NCBI GenBank assembly: GCA_016867395.1
Contig: VGJS01000001.1
Span: 62,001 to 126,000 of the forward strand
Source of the DNA: Candidatus Handelsmanbacteria bacterium
GTDB taxonomy: Bacteria; Latescibacterota; UBA2968; UBA8231
Reading direction: 5' to 3'
Length of the DNA: 64,000 bases
The notes beneath the pieces were generated by a model. It was not told the DNA's origin. It did not search any database and was given only the letters and a program-made list of their open reading frames with translations. The position numbers and the translations under genes were made by a program. Of this stretch, positions 7,927 to 16,994 are shown piece after piece; positions within the stretch are counted from its first letter, which is position 1, and each line of letters opens with the position of its first letter.

Positions 7927-8874
7927 TTGCGCATTCCACTGCCCGCGCCCCATACCTTTGACCGCCCCTTCCCCGCCCTGACCCCGGCCCAACGCTATTC
8001 CTTTGAGATCCACGGTTACGTGGTCGTGCCCGGGGTGCTGCAGGCGGACGAGATCGCTTCCCTGAGAGAGGCCCTCTATCGCTTGCGCGGCGAGATCCTC
8101 GCCCTGGAGGAGCGGGGGGCCGAGGGTCCGCGTGTCCGCGGGGCGTACCTGATCGCCGACCGGCCCCACCACCACTTCATGACCAATCTGCTCCAGGCCC
8201 ATCCCCTGCTGACCGCTTACGCCACCCATCCCCGGCTGGTGGGCATGGCCGAGGAGATCCTGGGCGGGGAGGGCCGCCTCGTCGAGATCAACTCCCTCAT
8301 CAACCGCCGGCCCGCCGACCCGCCCCTCGACCCCCACCCCACCTACCCCTTCCACCGGGGCACGGACATCCCCTTTGGCAGCCATGTCCGGGGCGGGCTC
8401 TACCACTGCAGCTTCGTCAAGGCCCTCACCTACCTGACCGAGGTTGGCCCCCAGGACGGGGGCACGGTGGTCATCGCCGGCAGCCACAAGGTGGACCTGC
8501 CCCTCGACCAGCTGATCGGGGTGGCCTACCAGGACCGCTCCCTCATCCACCAGATCCAAGCTCCGGCCGGCTCCACCCTGCTCTTTGCCGAAACCCTGAT
8601 CCACGCCACCGGCCAGATCCGCTCGGACCGGGAGCGGATCATCCTGGTCTCCGGATACGCGCCGGTCTTCTTCCCGTACTGGGACAACGGCACCCTCAGC
8701 CCCGCCTTTGCCCAGAGCATCCCTCCCCAGCTGCGGCCCTTGTTCCAGGGCCGGGCCACCTGGAAGCGGGGCCCGCGCTACCGCCAACTCACCGATCCGG
8801 CCGATGACCGGACCTTTACCCTGGGGGTCTGGGACCAGCGGTCCCCCGCCCCTGACCCGGAGAATAAACCATGA
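7927..8874 (+). CDS. Phytanoyl-CoA dioxygenase (PhyH) family protein, copy 2
   Basis: 315 residues, aligning residue by residue with the copy at 4679. It starts with TTG, preceded by GAGGAG about 8 nt upstream. It carries the same HRG(T)D sequence at H143-D147 instead of canonical HxD, the same DGGTVVIAGSHKVDLP block, and the distal LIHATGQ. Two stretches are identical in DNA with copy 1: 54 nt (8563-8616) and 36 nt (8467-8502), which fits recent duplication or gene conversion. It is 12 nt after the discoidin gene and overlaps the amidohydrolase by 4 nt, so the four genes look like one operon. Confidence 0.88.
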   Translation: MRIPLPAPHTFDRPFPALTPAQRYSFEIHGYVVVPGVLQADEIASLREALYRLRGEILALEERGAEGPRVRGAYLIADRPHHHFMTNLLQAHPLLTAYATHPRLVGMAEEILGGEGRLVEINSLINRRPADPPLDPHPTYPFHRGTDIPFGSHVRGGLYHCSFVKALTYLTEVGPQDGGTVVIAGSHKVDLPLDQLIGVAYQDRSLIHQIQAPAGSTLLFAETLIHATGQIRSDRERIILVSGYAPVFFPYWDNGTLSPAFAQSIPPQLRPLFQGRATWKRGPRYRQLTDPADDRTFTLGVWDQRSPAPDPENKP

Positions 8875-10106
8875 CCCCCCCCCATACCCTCCTCCGTGCC
8901 GGCCTGCTGGCCGACGGCCTGGGCGGCCAGGCCCGCCCGCACCAGGAAGTACTGGTACACGAGGGCCGCATCGCCGCCGTCGGCCCCCACCTCGAATGCC
9001 CCCCCGGCACCCAGATCATCGACCTGGGGAATGCCTGCCTGACCCCCGGCCTCATCGACGGCCACACCCACCTGGGCCTGAGCGGGGACGGCCGGCCGTA
9101 CGCCGAGATGTTCGGCGAGAGCGACGCGATGATGGTGCTCATCGGCGCCCGCAACCTCCAGCTCCACCGCGACGCCGGCATCACCACCCTGCGCGAGCAC
9201 GGGGCGCGCAACCAGGTGGGCTATGTGCTCAAGGAGGGGGTGCGCCGCGGCCTGATCCCCGGCCCGCGCCTGCAGGTCAGCGGCCGTCCCATCACCTGCA
9301 CCGGCGGCCACTTCCACATGTGCAACGAGGTGGCCGACGGGGAGGAGGAGATCCGCCGCTCGGTGCGCCGGCTGGTGCACGAGGGGGCCGACTACATCAA
9401 GATCATGGCCTCGGGCGGGGGCACGGCCGGCACCATTCCCGGCCTGGCCTCCTACACCACCGCCGAGCTGGGCGCCGCCGTGCACGAGGCCCACTACTTC
9501 CACCGCCTCACCGCGGCCCACTGCCGGGCCACCGATTCCATGCGTCGGGCCGTGGAGGCCGGCATCGACCTGATGGAGCACGCCGAATTCCTCGACCCCG
9601 ACGGCCAGCTGCGCTTCGACCCTGAGCTGGCCGCCATGATGGCCGAGTGCGGGATCTGGATCAGCCCCACCCTGCAGGCCTGGACCCGGTACGGGCGGAT
9701 GGTGGAGCTGCGCCAGCGGCCTTCGCCCACCCCTGCCGAGGAGCAGGAGCTGCGCGCCCTCGAGGTCCGAGCCGAATTCCGCCTGGATCTCCTGCGCCGG
9801 CTCATGGACTACAAGGGGATGCGCGAGCGACTGGTGCCCGGCACCGACTCGGGGGCCGGGGCCATCGCCTTTGGCCACCTCGACTACGACTTGCAACTGC
9901 TGCACCAGACTGGCCTCACCCCGGCCGAGACCCTGGTCTCGGCCACCCGGATCTCTGCGGCGGCCATCGGCGCCGAAAAGGACCTGGGCACCATCGAGAA
10001 GGGCAAGGTGGCGGACCTGGCGGCCTTTGACGGGGATCCCACCCGCGACGTGGGCGCCTTCAGCCGGGTGATGGCCGTATTTCAGGACGGGGTGCGGGTC
10101 AGGTGA
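8871..10106 (+). CDS. Amidohydrolase family protein (imidazolonepropionase-like)
   Basis: 411 residues. A metal-dependent amidohydrolase TIM barrel with all expected ligands: HxH in IDGHTHLGL (about 63-69), the carboxylated Lys candidate in [10 protein letters not shown], His in AAHCRA and LMEHAEF, and the catalytic Asp in PGTDSGAG. The C-terminal [16 protein letters not shown] is typical of the imidazolonepropionase-like/prolidase-like branch, which acts on cyclic amides or dipeptides. The ATG overlaps the stop of the PhyH gene (ATGA). It converges on the broken sigma-54 gene with an 8-nt overlap of coding ends. Substrate unknown. Confidence 0.9.
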   Translation: MTPPHTLLRAGLLADGLGGQARPHQEVLVHEGRIAAVGPHLECPPGTQIIDLGNACLTPGLIDGHTHLGLSGDGRPYAEMFGESDAMMVLIGARNLQLHRDAGITTLREHGARNQVGYVLKEGVRRGLIPGPRLQVSGRPITCTGGHFHMCNEVADGEEEIRRSVRRLVHEGADYIKIMASGGGTAGTIPGLASYTTAELGAAVHEAHYFHRLTAAHCRATDSMRRAVEAGIDLMEHAEFLDPDGQLRFDPELAAMMAECGIWISPTLQAWTRYGRMVELRQRPSPTPAEEQELRALEVRAEFRLDLLRRLMDYKGMRERLVPGTDSGAGAIAFGHLDYDLQLLHQTGLTPAETLVSATRISAAAIGAEKDLGTIEKGKVADLAAFDGDPTRDVGAFSRVMAVFQDGVRVR

Positions 10107-12122
10107 GGCGCTGGAGGCCCTCGGGGGTGAGGCGGTAAAGCCGGGCATTGCCCTGCTTGATCCAGCTGAGGTAACCGGCCTGGGCCAGCTTGCCCAGGTC
10201 GTTCTGCAGGGTGCGGGCCGAGGTGCCCCCGCGCCGGGCCGAGGCAGGCAGGGCCGCCAGTACCTCCTCGATAACCATCCCCTCCCCCGCGCCGGCGATA
10301 GCGTGCAGCACCTCCTCCTGGCGGCGGTTGAGGGCTGGTCCGGCGGCGACTGCTCTCTTGCCCGGAGCAGCATTCTTGCCGGCCGGTCCGCCCAATGCCT
10401 GGACGACCTGGGGCTCGCCCAGCACCGGCCCATCGCCATAGAGCACCGCGGCCCGCTCGATGGCATTGTGCAGCTCGCGGATATTCCCCGGCCAGTCGTA
10501 CTGCAAGAGCCGCTCTATGGCCCCGCGCGAGAACCCCTCCAGGCGCCGGCCCGCCCGCTGGCTGATCCGCCGGAGAAAGTGCTGGGCCAGGTGGGGGAGG
10601 TCCTCCTTGTGCTCGCGCAGGGGGGGCAGGTGGAGGGGCAGCACGTGGATGCGGAAGTAGAAATCCTCCCGCAACTTACCCTCCCTGATCAGCGCCTCCA
10701 GATCGCGGTTGGTGGCACCGATGAAACGCACGTGGGTGTGGATGCTGCGCACCCCGCCCAACCGCTCGAAGCTCTGAGTTTCGAGCACCCGCAAAAGCTT
10801 GACCTGGGTGGCCAGGGGCAGATCCTCGATCTCATCGAGGAAAAGAGTGCCCCCGTCGGCCAGTTCGAAGCGCCGGGCCGGGCCTGCAGCGCCCCGGTGA
10901 AGGCCCCCTTCGCGTGGCCGAAGAGTTCGCTTTCGAGCAGGTTCCCGGAGAGAGCCGCACAGTTGACCGCCAAGAAGGGCCTTCCCTGGCGCGGGCTGGT
11001 GCGTTGGATGGCCCGGGCCACCAACTCCTTGCCCGTGCCCGACTCCCCCCGCACCAGCACCGTCAGGTCCGTGCCGGCCACCTACTGTATCTGCTGGTAG
11101 AGTCGCTGCATGGGCGGGCTCTTGCCGATCAGTGCGTGATACTGGCCTGCTCCTTAAAGGCCTGAATCCGCAGTTCGAGTCCTTTGACCCGCTCCCGGTA
11201 GTACAACACGTCCTTGTGGTGGAGGGGTTGGCAGATCACCTAGGTCTGGGCCAGCACCGCCTCCGTGTCCGCCACCTGCCGGAGCTGCACCGGGGGGGTC
11301 CAGCATGCCCTCCAGAGGCACTGGCAGCCGGCCTGTAGCTCCTCCTGTTCCTCCGGGCTGCGCCCCTCTATCAACCCCTCCATCCTCACCCGCTGCGCCC
11401 CTTCCTCCACCAAGGTCTGCCAGCCCAACTGCAAGAGGCCCTGGATGTGGAGGGCGGCGTTAATAGAGAACAGCCCCAGATCCCTGCCCAGCCCGTGGGC
11501 CCCTAACTCGGCCCGCACCCGCTCGGGGTCGGTGTAGCGCAGGGCAATGTGCAGGGCGTCCTCCGCCTCCTCCAGCTCAAGGGTGAAAAGCCCCGCCGGG
11601 AAGATGCGGTCCAGGGAGGGGTACCAGTGTCTGCATCAGGGCGCGGAGGGTGGGGCTGCCGGCCTGGGCCGGCAGGGCAAAGGTCATCAACTGCACCAGG
11701 CTCAACACCTCCCGGTCCGGCGCCACCTCCAGGCCGCCGCCCCCCCCCCCCCCACCCTGGCGGCGAAGTACCGCCGGTCCCCCAGGCAGGATTGCTCTTT
11801 GACGAACTCGTAGAGGAACTGCACCGTGTGGACATAGGTGTAGCAGCGGTCGCCCAGGAGGAGTTCGCAGACCTCGGGGGGCCAACTCCCGCAACTCCCC
11901 CGCCAGGACCTCGGCAGTGGGGGAATCGGCCTTTAACAGATAGCGCAGGGTAGTCTGGACCAGGCGGTTCGACACCAGCAGGGGGTGCTCGTGGGGATTG
12001 TCGGCCGGCAGTTGGGCTACCAGGCCCTGGGCCTGGATCGCGCGGCACAGGGGTTGCTCTGGTTGGGTTGGGCACAAGGGGTTCTTTATATTTTCGGCAC
12101 TCAATCCTACCGGGCCACGCAC
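10099..12122 (-). pseudogene. Sigma-54-dependent transcriptional activator, degraded
   Basis: Pieces in successive frames spell an NtrC-like activator of about 670 residues. An N-terminal sensor-like region of unknown family starts at 12122 (MRGPVGLSAENIKN). The AAA+ domain follows: [15 protein letters not shown], Walker A GESGTGKE, the sigma-54 contact loop GAFTGA, and [14 protein letters not shown]. The C-terminal part has [12 protein letters not shown] and a winged-helix tail. Damage: in-frame TAG at 11240-11242 and 11082-11084; frameshifts near 11884 (run of G), 11746 (12 C in a row), about 11150 and about 10880 (one G missing between GAFTGA and FELADGG), with at least one more near 11600. 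Several lie in homopolymers, so sequencing error is possible, but the nonsense codons argue for real decay. Confidence 0.85.
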
Positions 12123-12140
12123 TGGGCCTGAGGCGCTGCT

Positions 12141-13256
12141 ATGGCCTGGTTCTTCCTCTTCGCGCTACTAAGTGGCCCTGCGGCCGGGGGTGTTGGGGCC
12201 GTCGAGGCCGCCGGCTGGAAACCCACTGCCCTCCCCCTGCTGAGTTTCAGTTCCGACGAGGGGGCCGGGTACGGGCTGCGAGTCTCGCTATTTGGCTACG
12301 ACGGTGAAACGGCTCCCTATGTCCGCGCCTTCAGCCTCCAGGTTTTCGCCACCACGCGGGGGAAAAAGGCCCATCGCTTTTACCTGGACCTGCCGCGGTT
12401 TCGGCCCGGCGAGCGCCTAGAAGCAGAGTTGCAGTACGAGGAGCAGGAGTACGCCAACTTCTACGGCGACCTGGGCGACCAGGGCGCCGAGCGCTTGCTG
12501 GCCGGGGTTCCGCCAAAAGAGCGCCAGCGTTTGACCACCTTCGGGCAGGTCTATCCCCGGCTGATGCTGATGTGGCTGCGACAACTTCGCCCCCCCTGGC
12601 AATGGCGGCTGGGAGCGCAACTGGGCCACTGCCGGATTAGCCCCAACGCCGGCCCTGCCAGCTTGCTAACCCGACTCGACCCCAAGGGCCTGGAAGGGGG
12701 GCTGCTAATGCTGGGCAACACGGCGTTGCGCCGGGACACCCGCGACGACTACAACGACAGCCGCCGGGGGGCCTTGACGGAACTCTTTCTCGAATTGGGC
12801 GGCGAGGTCCAGGGGAAGAACCGGGGCGGCAGGCTCAGCCTCGACCACCGGCATTTCCTCCCCCTGCCCTGGGGCATGGTCCTGGCCCGGCGCACCAGCG
12901 CTACCCTGGCTCTGGGGGACCTGCCCTTCTACGAGTACCCGGCCCTGGGCGGCGACGACACGGTGCGCGGCCTTCTCGAAGCCAGGGAGCGGGGGGAGGG
13001 CCGCCTGCTGGCCAACCTCGAACTGCGCTGGCCCGGTTTCAGCCCCCTGTCCTCCCTGCCCCTTAGGGGGGGGCTGCTCTGTTTCCTCGACGCGGGTCAG
13101 ACCTTCCGGGTCCACAGCGGCCCTTCGCTGCGGGGCTGGCGCACGGGGGTTGGCCTGGGAGGGCGGGGCCATTGGCACGGCACCATCGTGCGCGGTGACC
13201 TGGGTTATGCCCCCGGCCGGCTAGCCATCTACCTCAAGTTCTCGCAGGTGTTCTGA
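12141..13256 (+). CDS. Omp85/BamA-superfamily outer-membrane barrel protein
   Basis: 371 residues with a cleavable N-terminal signal (MAWFFLFALLSGPAAGGVGA) and no POTRA domains. The C-terminal barrel has the Omp85/surface-antigen marks: GGDDTVRG (the conserved strand leading to loop 6), LLANLELRWP, LLCFLDAG, and terminal strands ending in VF, the aromatic C-terminal signal for barrel insertion. At this length it resembles short patatin-associated or stand-alone D15 proteins rather than BamA. Its stop overlaps the ATG of the acyltransferase (TGATG), linking it to lipid handling. Exact role unknown. Confidence 0.8.
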   Translation: MAWFFLFALLSGPAAGGVGAVEAAGWKPTALPLLSFSSDEGAGYGLRVSLFGYDGETAPYVRAFSLQVFATTRGKKAHRFYLDLPRFRPGERLEAELQYEEQEYANFYGDLGDQGAERLLAGVPPKERQRLTTFGQVYPRLMLMWLRQLRPPWQWRLGAQLGHCRISPNAGPASLLTRLDPKGLEGGLLMLGNTALRRDTRDDYNDSRRGALTELFLELGGEVQGKNRGGRLSLDHRHFLPLPWGMVLARRTSATLALGDLPFYEYPALGGDDTVRGLLEARERGEGRLLANLELRWPGFSPLSSLPLRGGLLCFLDAGQTFRVHSGPSLRGWRTGVGLGGRGHWHGTIVRGDLGYAPGRLAIYLKFSQVF

Positions 13257-14602
13257 TGCTGCGCTACCTGCTTTATCCCCTGGTCCGCTTCGCTCTGTGG
13301 GTCTTTTTCCGCAAGATAGAGGTGCGAGGCCGGGAGCAGGTGCCCAGGGGCCGGCCCCTGGTGCTGGTGGCCAACCACCCCAACGTCATGCTCGACGTGT
13401 TGCTCTTAGGGGCCTTCGCCCCCGGCCCCTTCCCCCGCTTCCTGGGCAAGACCACCCTCTTTAAGAACACCTTCTACACCTTCTTCCTGCGCCGCCTGGG
13501 CGGCATCCCCGTGGCCCGCAGCCAGGACCCAGGGGGCCAGGTAGGCCGCAACCAGGAGATGCTGCGCGAGGCGTGTCAGACCCTGGTGCAGGGTGACTCC
13601 CTGGCCCTTTTCCCCGAGGGGCTGAGCCGGTCCGGCCTGCGGCTGCGGCCCTTCAAGCCAGGGGCTGCCCGCATCGCCCTGCGGGCCGAGGACGAGTCAG
13701 GGGGGCAGGCGGGGATCTGGATCGTACCCGTGGGGCTGACCTATACGGCGCCGGGCATCTTCCGCAGCGAGGTGGTCCTCCACTTCGGAGCTCCGGTACA
13801 GGCCGGCGACTTTCTGACGGCGTACCGCGCCAACCACGGGCAGGGGGCCCAGCAGCTTACCGACCTGCTCTACCAGCGGCTTCTGCCCCTCACCCTGCAC
13901 CTGGAAAACCCGGACCTGGAGGAGGCGATCCACGACCTGGTGGCCCTGTACGGGGAGGAGGTTCTCCAGGAATTCCCCGACTCGCCAGAACGGCACCGCC
14001 GGCTACTGGCCGGGCAGGAGCTGATCCGGGCCGCACAGTACTATGCCCGCACCAACCCCGCACTGGTGCGGGTGTTGGCCACCCGGCTGCGCCACCACCT
14101 GGGCCAGTTGCGCCGCCTGGACCTGGAGCCCAAGGCCCTCTCCCCCGGCAAAACCGCCCCGGGCCCCTGGCACCTCTTCCTGACCCTGCTCCTGGCCCCC
14201 CTTGCCCTGTACGGCCTGCTCAACAACGCCCTGCCCTATGTGGTGCCCCGCCTGTGGACCCGCGCCTACGCCGAGGAGCCGGAGATGTGGGCAACGGTCA
14301 AGCTGGCGGTGGGGATTGTGGCCTTTCCCCTCTACTACGCCCTGCGCATGGGGGTTGCCTACTGGTTTTGGGGCTGGAGCCTGGCCTTTGAGTACGGCCT
14401 CACCCTGCCACTGAGCGGGTTGTTCGCCCTGTACTACAAGGAGCGCTTACTGGAGCGCTGGCCGCTTTGGCAGCAAGGGGTGGCCCCCCATCGCCGCCGC
14501 TACCTGCTGCACGGGTTGGCCAGGGAGCACCATCTGCTGCTGGCCGATCTCGACCAGCTCAAGGAACACTACCTGACCCTGCCGCCCGAGGAGGTCGCAT
14601 GA
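13256..14602 (+). CDS. PlsC-like glycerolipid acyltransferase
   Basis: 448 residues. The first 220 form a PlsC (LPLAT) domain: the acyltransferase motif I HPNVMLD (H-x4-D, about residues 41-47), GGIPVARS, and motif III FPEGLSRSG. These enzymes transfer acyl groups to lysophosphatidate or related lipids at the inner membrane. The C-terminal half is helical and has hydrophobic stretches around residues 305-325 and 345-390 (LFLTLLLAPLALYGLL; FPLYYALRMGVAYWFWGW), so the protein is membrane-anchored. It overlaps its neighbours at both ends (TGATG with the barrel gene, ATGA with the permease), a tightly coupled three-gene unit. Confidence 0.9.
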   Translation: MLRYLLYPLVRFALWVFFRKIEVRGREQVPRGRPLVLVANHPNVMLDVLLLGAFAPGPFPRFLGKTTLFKNTFYTFFLRRLGGIPVARSQDPGGQVGRNQEMLREACQTLVQGDSLALFPEGLSRSGLRLRPFKPGAARIALRAEDESGGQAGIWIVPVGLTYTAPGIFRSEVVLHFGAPVQAGDFLTAYRANHGQGAQQLTDLLYQRLLPLTLHLENPDLEEAIHDLVALYGEEVLQEFPDSPERHRRLLAGQELIRAAQYYARTNPALVRVLATRLRHHLGQLRRLDLEPKALSPGKTAPGPWHLFLTLLLAPLALYGLLNNALPYVVPRLWTRAYAEEPEMWATVKLAVGIVAFPLYYALRMGVAYWFWGWSLAFEYGLTLPLSGLFALYYKERLLERWPLWQQGVAPHRRRYLLHGLAREHHLLLADLDQLKEHYLTLPPEEVA

Positions 14603-15828
14603 GGTTGCCCGAGCGCCCCGTCCTGTCCTGGGCCCTGTACGACTGGGCCAACTCGGCCTTCTCCACCACGGTGATGGCCGGGCTCTTCCCCCTCTTCTTC
14701 AGCGACTACTGGGGCGGCAGCCAATCCCAACTGGCCAAGGCCAACTCCCTGGGCAGCCTGATCGTGGCCCTGCTTGCCCCGCTCCTGGGCGCCATCGCCG
14801 ACCGGGGCAGCGCCAAGAAAAGGTTTCTCTTCTCCTTCACCGCCCTGGGGGTGGCGGCCACCAGCGGATTCTACCTGGTCGGCGCCGGCGACTGGCCCGC
14901 AGCCTTCCTGCTCTACGTGCTGGCCAGCATCGGCTTCTCCGCCGGCCTGACCTTCTACGACGCCCTGCTGGTAGGGGTAGCCCGGAAGGAGCAGTTCGAC
15001 TCGGTCTCGGCCCTGGGCTACTCCCTGGGGTACCTGGGCGGGGGGCTGCTCTTCACCTTCGACGTGGCCCTGGTCCTGTGGCCGGAGACCTTTGGCCTGG
15101 CCAGCCAGGCCGAGGCGGTCAAGCTGGCCTTTCTAAGCGTCTGCGGCTGGTGGGGGGTGTTCTCCCTGCCCCTCTTCCTGTGGGTGCCAGAGCCCGGCGG
15201 GACTCCCTCCCTGGCCCTGTGGCCGGCAGTGCGGGCCGGCTGGGCCCAGTTGGTGACCACCTTCCGCGAGTTGCGCCTGGTCCGGCCGGCCCTGCTCTTC
15301 CTGGTGGGGTACTGGTTCTACATCGACGCGGTGGACACCATCATCCGCATGGCCGTATCCTACGGCAAAAGCATCGGGCTGGGCAACCAGGACCTGATCA
15401 GCGCCCTGCTCCTCACGCAGTTCATCGGTTTCCCGGCGGCCATCGCCTTTGGGGCCCTGGGCAAACGGATCGGCTCCCGCCGGGGCATCTTCCTGGGGAT
15501 CGGGGTGTACGTGGGGGTGGCGATTTGGGGGTACTACATGGATCAGGGATGGGAGTTCTTCGTGCTGGCCGGGGTGGTGGGCCTGGTCCAGGGCGGAGTA
15601 CAGGCCCTGAGCCGTTCCTATTTCGCCCAGTTGATCCCCCCGAACAAGGCCGCCGAGTTCTTCGGCTTCTACAACATGCTGGGCAAGACCGCCGTCATCC
15701 TCGGGCCCATGCTGATGGTCTGGGCACAGGCCCTGACCGGCAGCGCCCGCCATTCCATCCTTTCCCTGATCCTGCTGCTGGCCATCGGCGCCTACTTCCT
15801 CTGGCGGGCCAGGCCGGCGCCCTCCTAA
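14599..15828 (+). CDS. MFS permease, UMF1/Atg22-like
   Basis: 409 residues from the ATG at 14599 that overlaps the previous stop (ATGA). The start is set by this overlap and by the family N-terminus LSWALYDWANSAFSTTVMAGLFP, a hallmark of the UMF1 (Atg22-like) branch of the major facilitator superfamily. About 12 membrane segments can be followed, with the family loops DRGSAKKRFLFSF and GGVQALSRSYFAQLIPPNKAAEFFGF. Substrates of bacterial UMF1 proteins are mostly unknown; the yeast relative exports amino acids from the vacuole. It is last in the barrel-acyltransferase-permease unit and stops 1 nt from the converging UROD remnant. Confidence 0.9.
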   Translation: MRLPERPVLSWALYDWANSAFSTTVMAGLFPLFFSDYWGGSQSQLAKANSLGSLIVALLAPLLGAIADRGSAKKRFLFSFTALGVAATSGFYLVGAGDWPAAFLLYVLASIGFSAGLTFYDALLVGVARKEQFDSVSALGYSLGYLGGGLLFTFDVALVLWPETFGLASQAEAVKLAFLSVCGWWGVFSLPLFLWVPEPGGTPSLALWPAVRAGWAQLVTTFRELRLVRPALLFLVGYWFYIDAVDTIIRMAVSYGKSIGLGNQDLISALLLTQFIGFPAAIAFGALGKRIGSRRGIFLGIGVYVGVAIWGYYMDQGWEFFVLAGVVGLVQGGVQALSRSYFAQLIPPNKAAEFFGFYNMLGKTAVILGPMLMVWAQALTGSARHSILSLILLLAIGAYFLWRARPAPS

Positions 15829-15829
15829 G

Positions 15830-16875
15830 CTAGCCGGTGCCGTACTCCCTGGCCACCTCCAGCAGGGCCATAAAGTTGCGGGCGCCTTGCTCGGTATAGG
15901 TCCCAGAGGCCGTGCCGTCGAGGATGAAGCCCTCGGGACCGGCCTGCTCCAGGCACTGCCGCCCGAGCCGGCACACCTCCTCCCGGCTACGGGTCTCCAC
16001 CACCTCCATGTCGTCGAGATTGCCCACCAGGCAGACCCGGTCCCCGATCCGGCGTTTGGACTCCCCCAGGTCGCAGTTGCCCGAAGGCCGGGCCTCCAGC
16101 GGCTCCAGGGCGTCGATGCCCAGTTCGGCGAAGCGGTCCAGGAAGCGGGTGACGGGTCCGTGGTTGTGGTAGTAGGCAATGACCCCGTGTTGGTGCGCCA
16201 GGGCCACCAGCTCCGGGTCGAAGGCCATCACCAGGGCGTCGAAACCAGTGGGGCCCAGTTGCACCGAGGCGTAGTCCACGCCGCCGATGCGGAAGGCGTC
16301 CACCCCGGCCAGGCAGAGTTGCTCGACGTACCCCAGGATGCGCTGGGCCCCCACCCAGGTCAGCTCGGCCACCAGGTCCGGGGCATCGGCCCAGGCCCGG
16401 CAAAAACCCTCCGGCGAAAACCAGGAAGCCGGCAGGCACACGCCGGCCTCGATGCCCACCGTCACTAACCCCTCCTCCCCCACCCTGGCCTTGAGGGCGT
16501 GGAATGGCGCCGCGTTGCTCTCTGGCGCGGAATAGGGAATGGCGAGGAAATGCTCCACGTCCTCGGGCCCCTTGAGCGGGAACGCCACCGCGGCCGAGGT
16601 GATCTCGTTGCGGCGCACCACCCACCGGAGCACCCCCTTGGGGTGTTAATGAGGGTGACGGAGTCGTTCCCCTCCTACTATCCCTCCACCTTTGCCCCAC
16701 TGCCCAGGAAGGGCTGACCGCCCCCGCCCACGGTGAGTATGGGGTCTGTACCGCGGATAAACTCCCAGGTGAACTTGTCCTCCGGGTCGAGCCGGCCCAG
16801 GGTGAAGGGCGACACCGGCACCCGGTCTGGTTTCTCCAGCCGCAGGGCGGCCAGGAGGCGCTGGCGCGAGGTCAT
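15830..16875 (-). pseudogene. Uroporphyrinogen decarboxylase (UROD)-family protein, degraded
   Basis: The original start is at 16875 (MTSRQRLLAALRLEKPDRVPVSPFTL). The frame runs to two adjacent TAG codons at about 16675-16680, continues as EGNDSVTLINTP, and is then broken by a one-base deletion in a C run near 16645. The remaining 267 residues (from 16633) are open and well conserved: SWFSPEGFCRAW, GVDAFRIGG, AYYHNHGPVTRFLD, VCLVGNLDDMEVVETRS and EGFILDGTASGTYTEQG. Relatives of this type are usually corrinoid-dependent methyltransferase-like UROD-fold proteins rather than haem-pathway enzymes. The ATG overlaps the stop of the AOR remnant (ATGA), so the two were once operon partners. Confidence 0.8.
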
Positions 16876-16994
16876 GGTTCCGCCCAGCCCAGGCCCAGCT
16901 ACGCCAGGCGCGCCGGCGTGGGCCTGCCGCTCTCCTCGTCCCAGCCCTGCATCTGGTAATCGGTGCGCAGGGCCTGCCTGAGTTCCTCGCGGGC
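16872..16994 (-). pseudogene. C-terminal remnant of an aldehyde:ferredoxin oxidoreductase (AOR)-type gene
   Basis: The minus strand reads AREELRQALRTDYQMQGWD, EESGRPTPARLA, then TAG, then LGLGWAEP and TGA. Tyr/Gln followed by GWDEESGxPT and a final LGL is the usual C-terminus of tungsten/molybdenum aldehyde:ferredoxin oxidoreductases. The rest of the gene (about 550 residues) is missing and the fragment is fused in frame to the broken S9 peptidase. Its stop overlaps the start of the UROD remnant. The assignment rests on about 40 residues. Confidence 0.55.

Noticed and set aside
5530-8787. A minus-strand open frame of over 1000 codons antisense to the PhyH/discoidin genes
   Set aside because: Composition artefact of GC-rich coding DNA: the reading is rich in Gly/Ala/Arg/Pro with no domain, while the plus-strand genes have clear family motifs.
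11740-11760. Run of 12 C as a programmed frameshift site
   Set aside because: It lies in a gene with several other frameshifts and nonsense codons, so slippage or error in a decayed gene is simpler.
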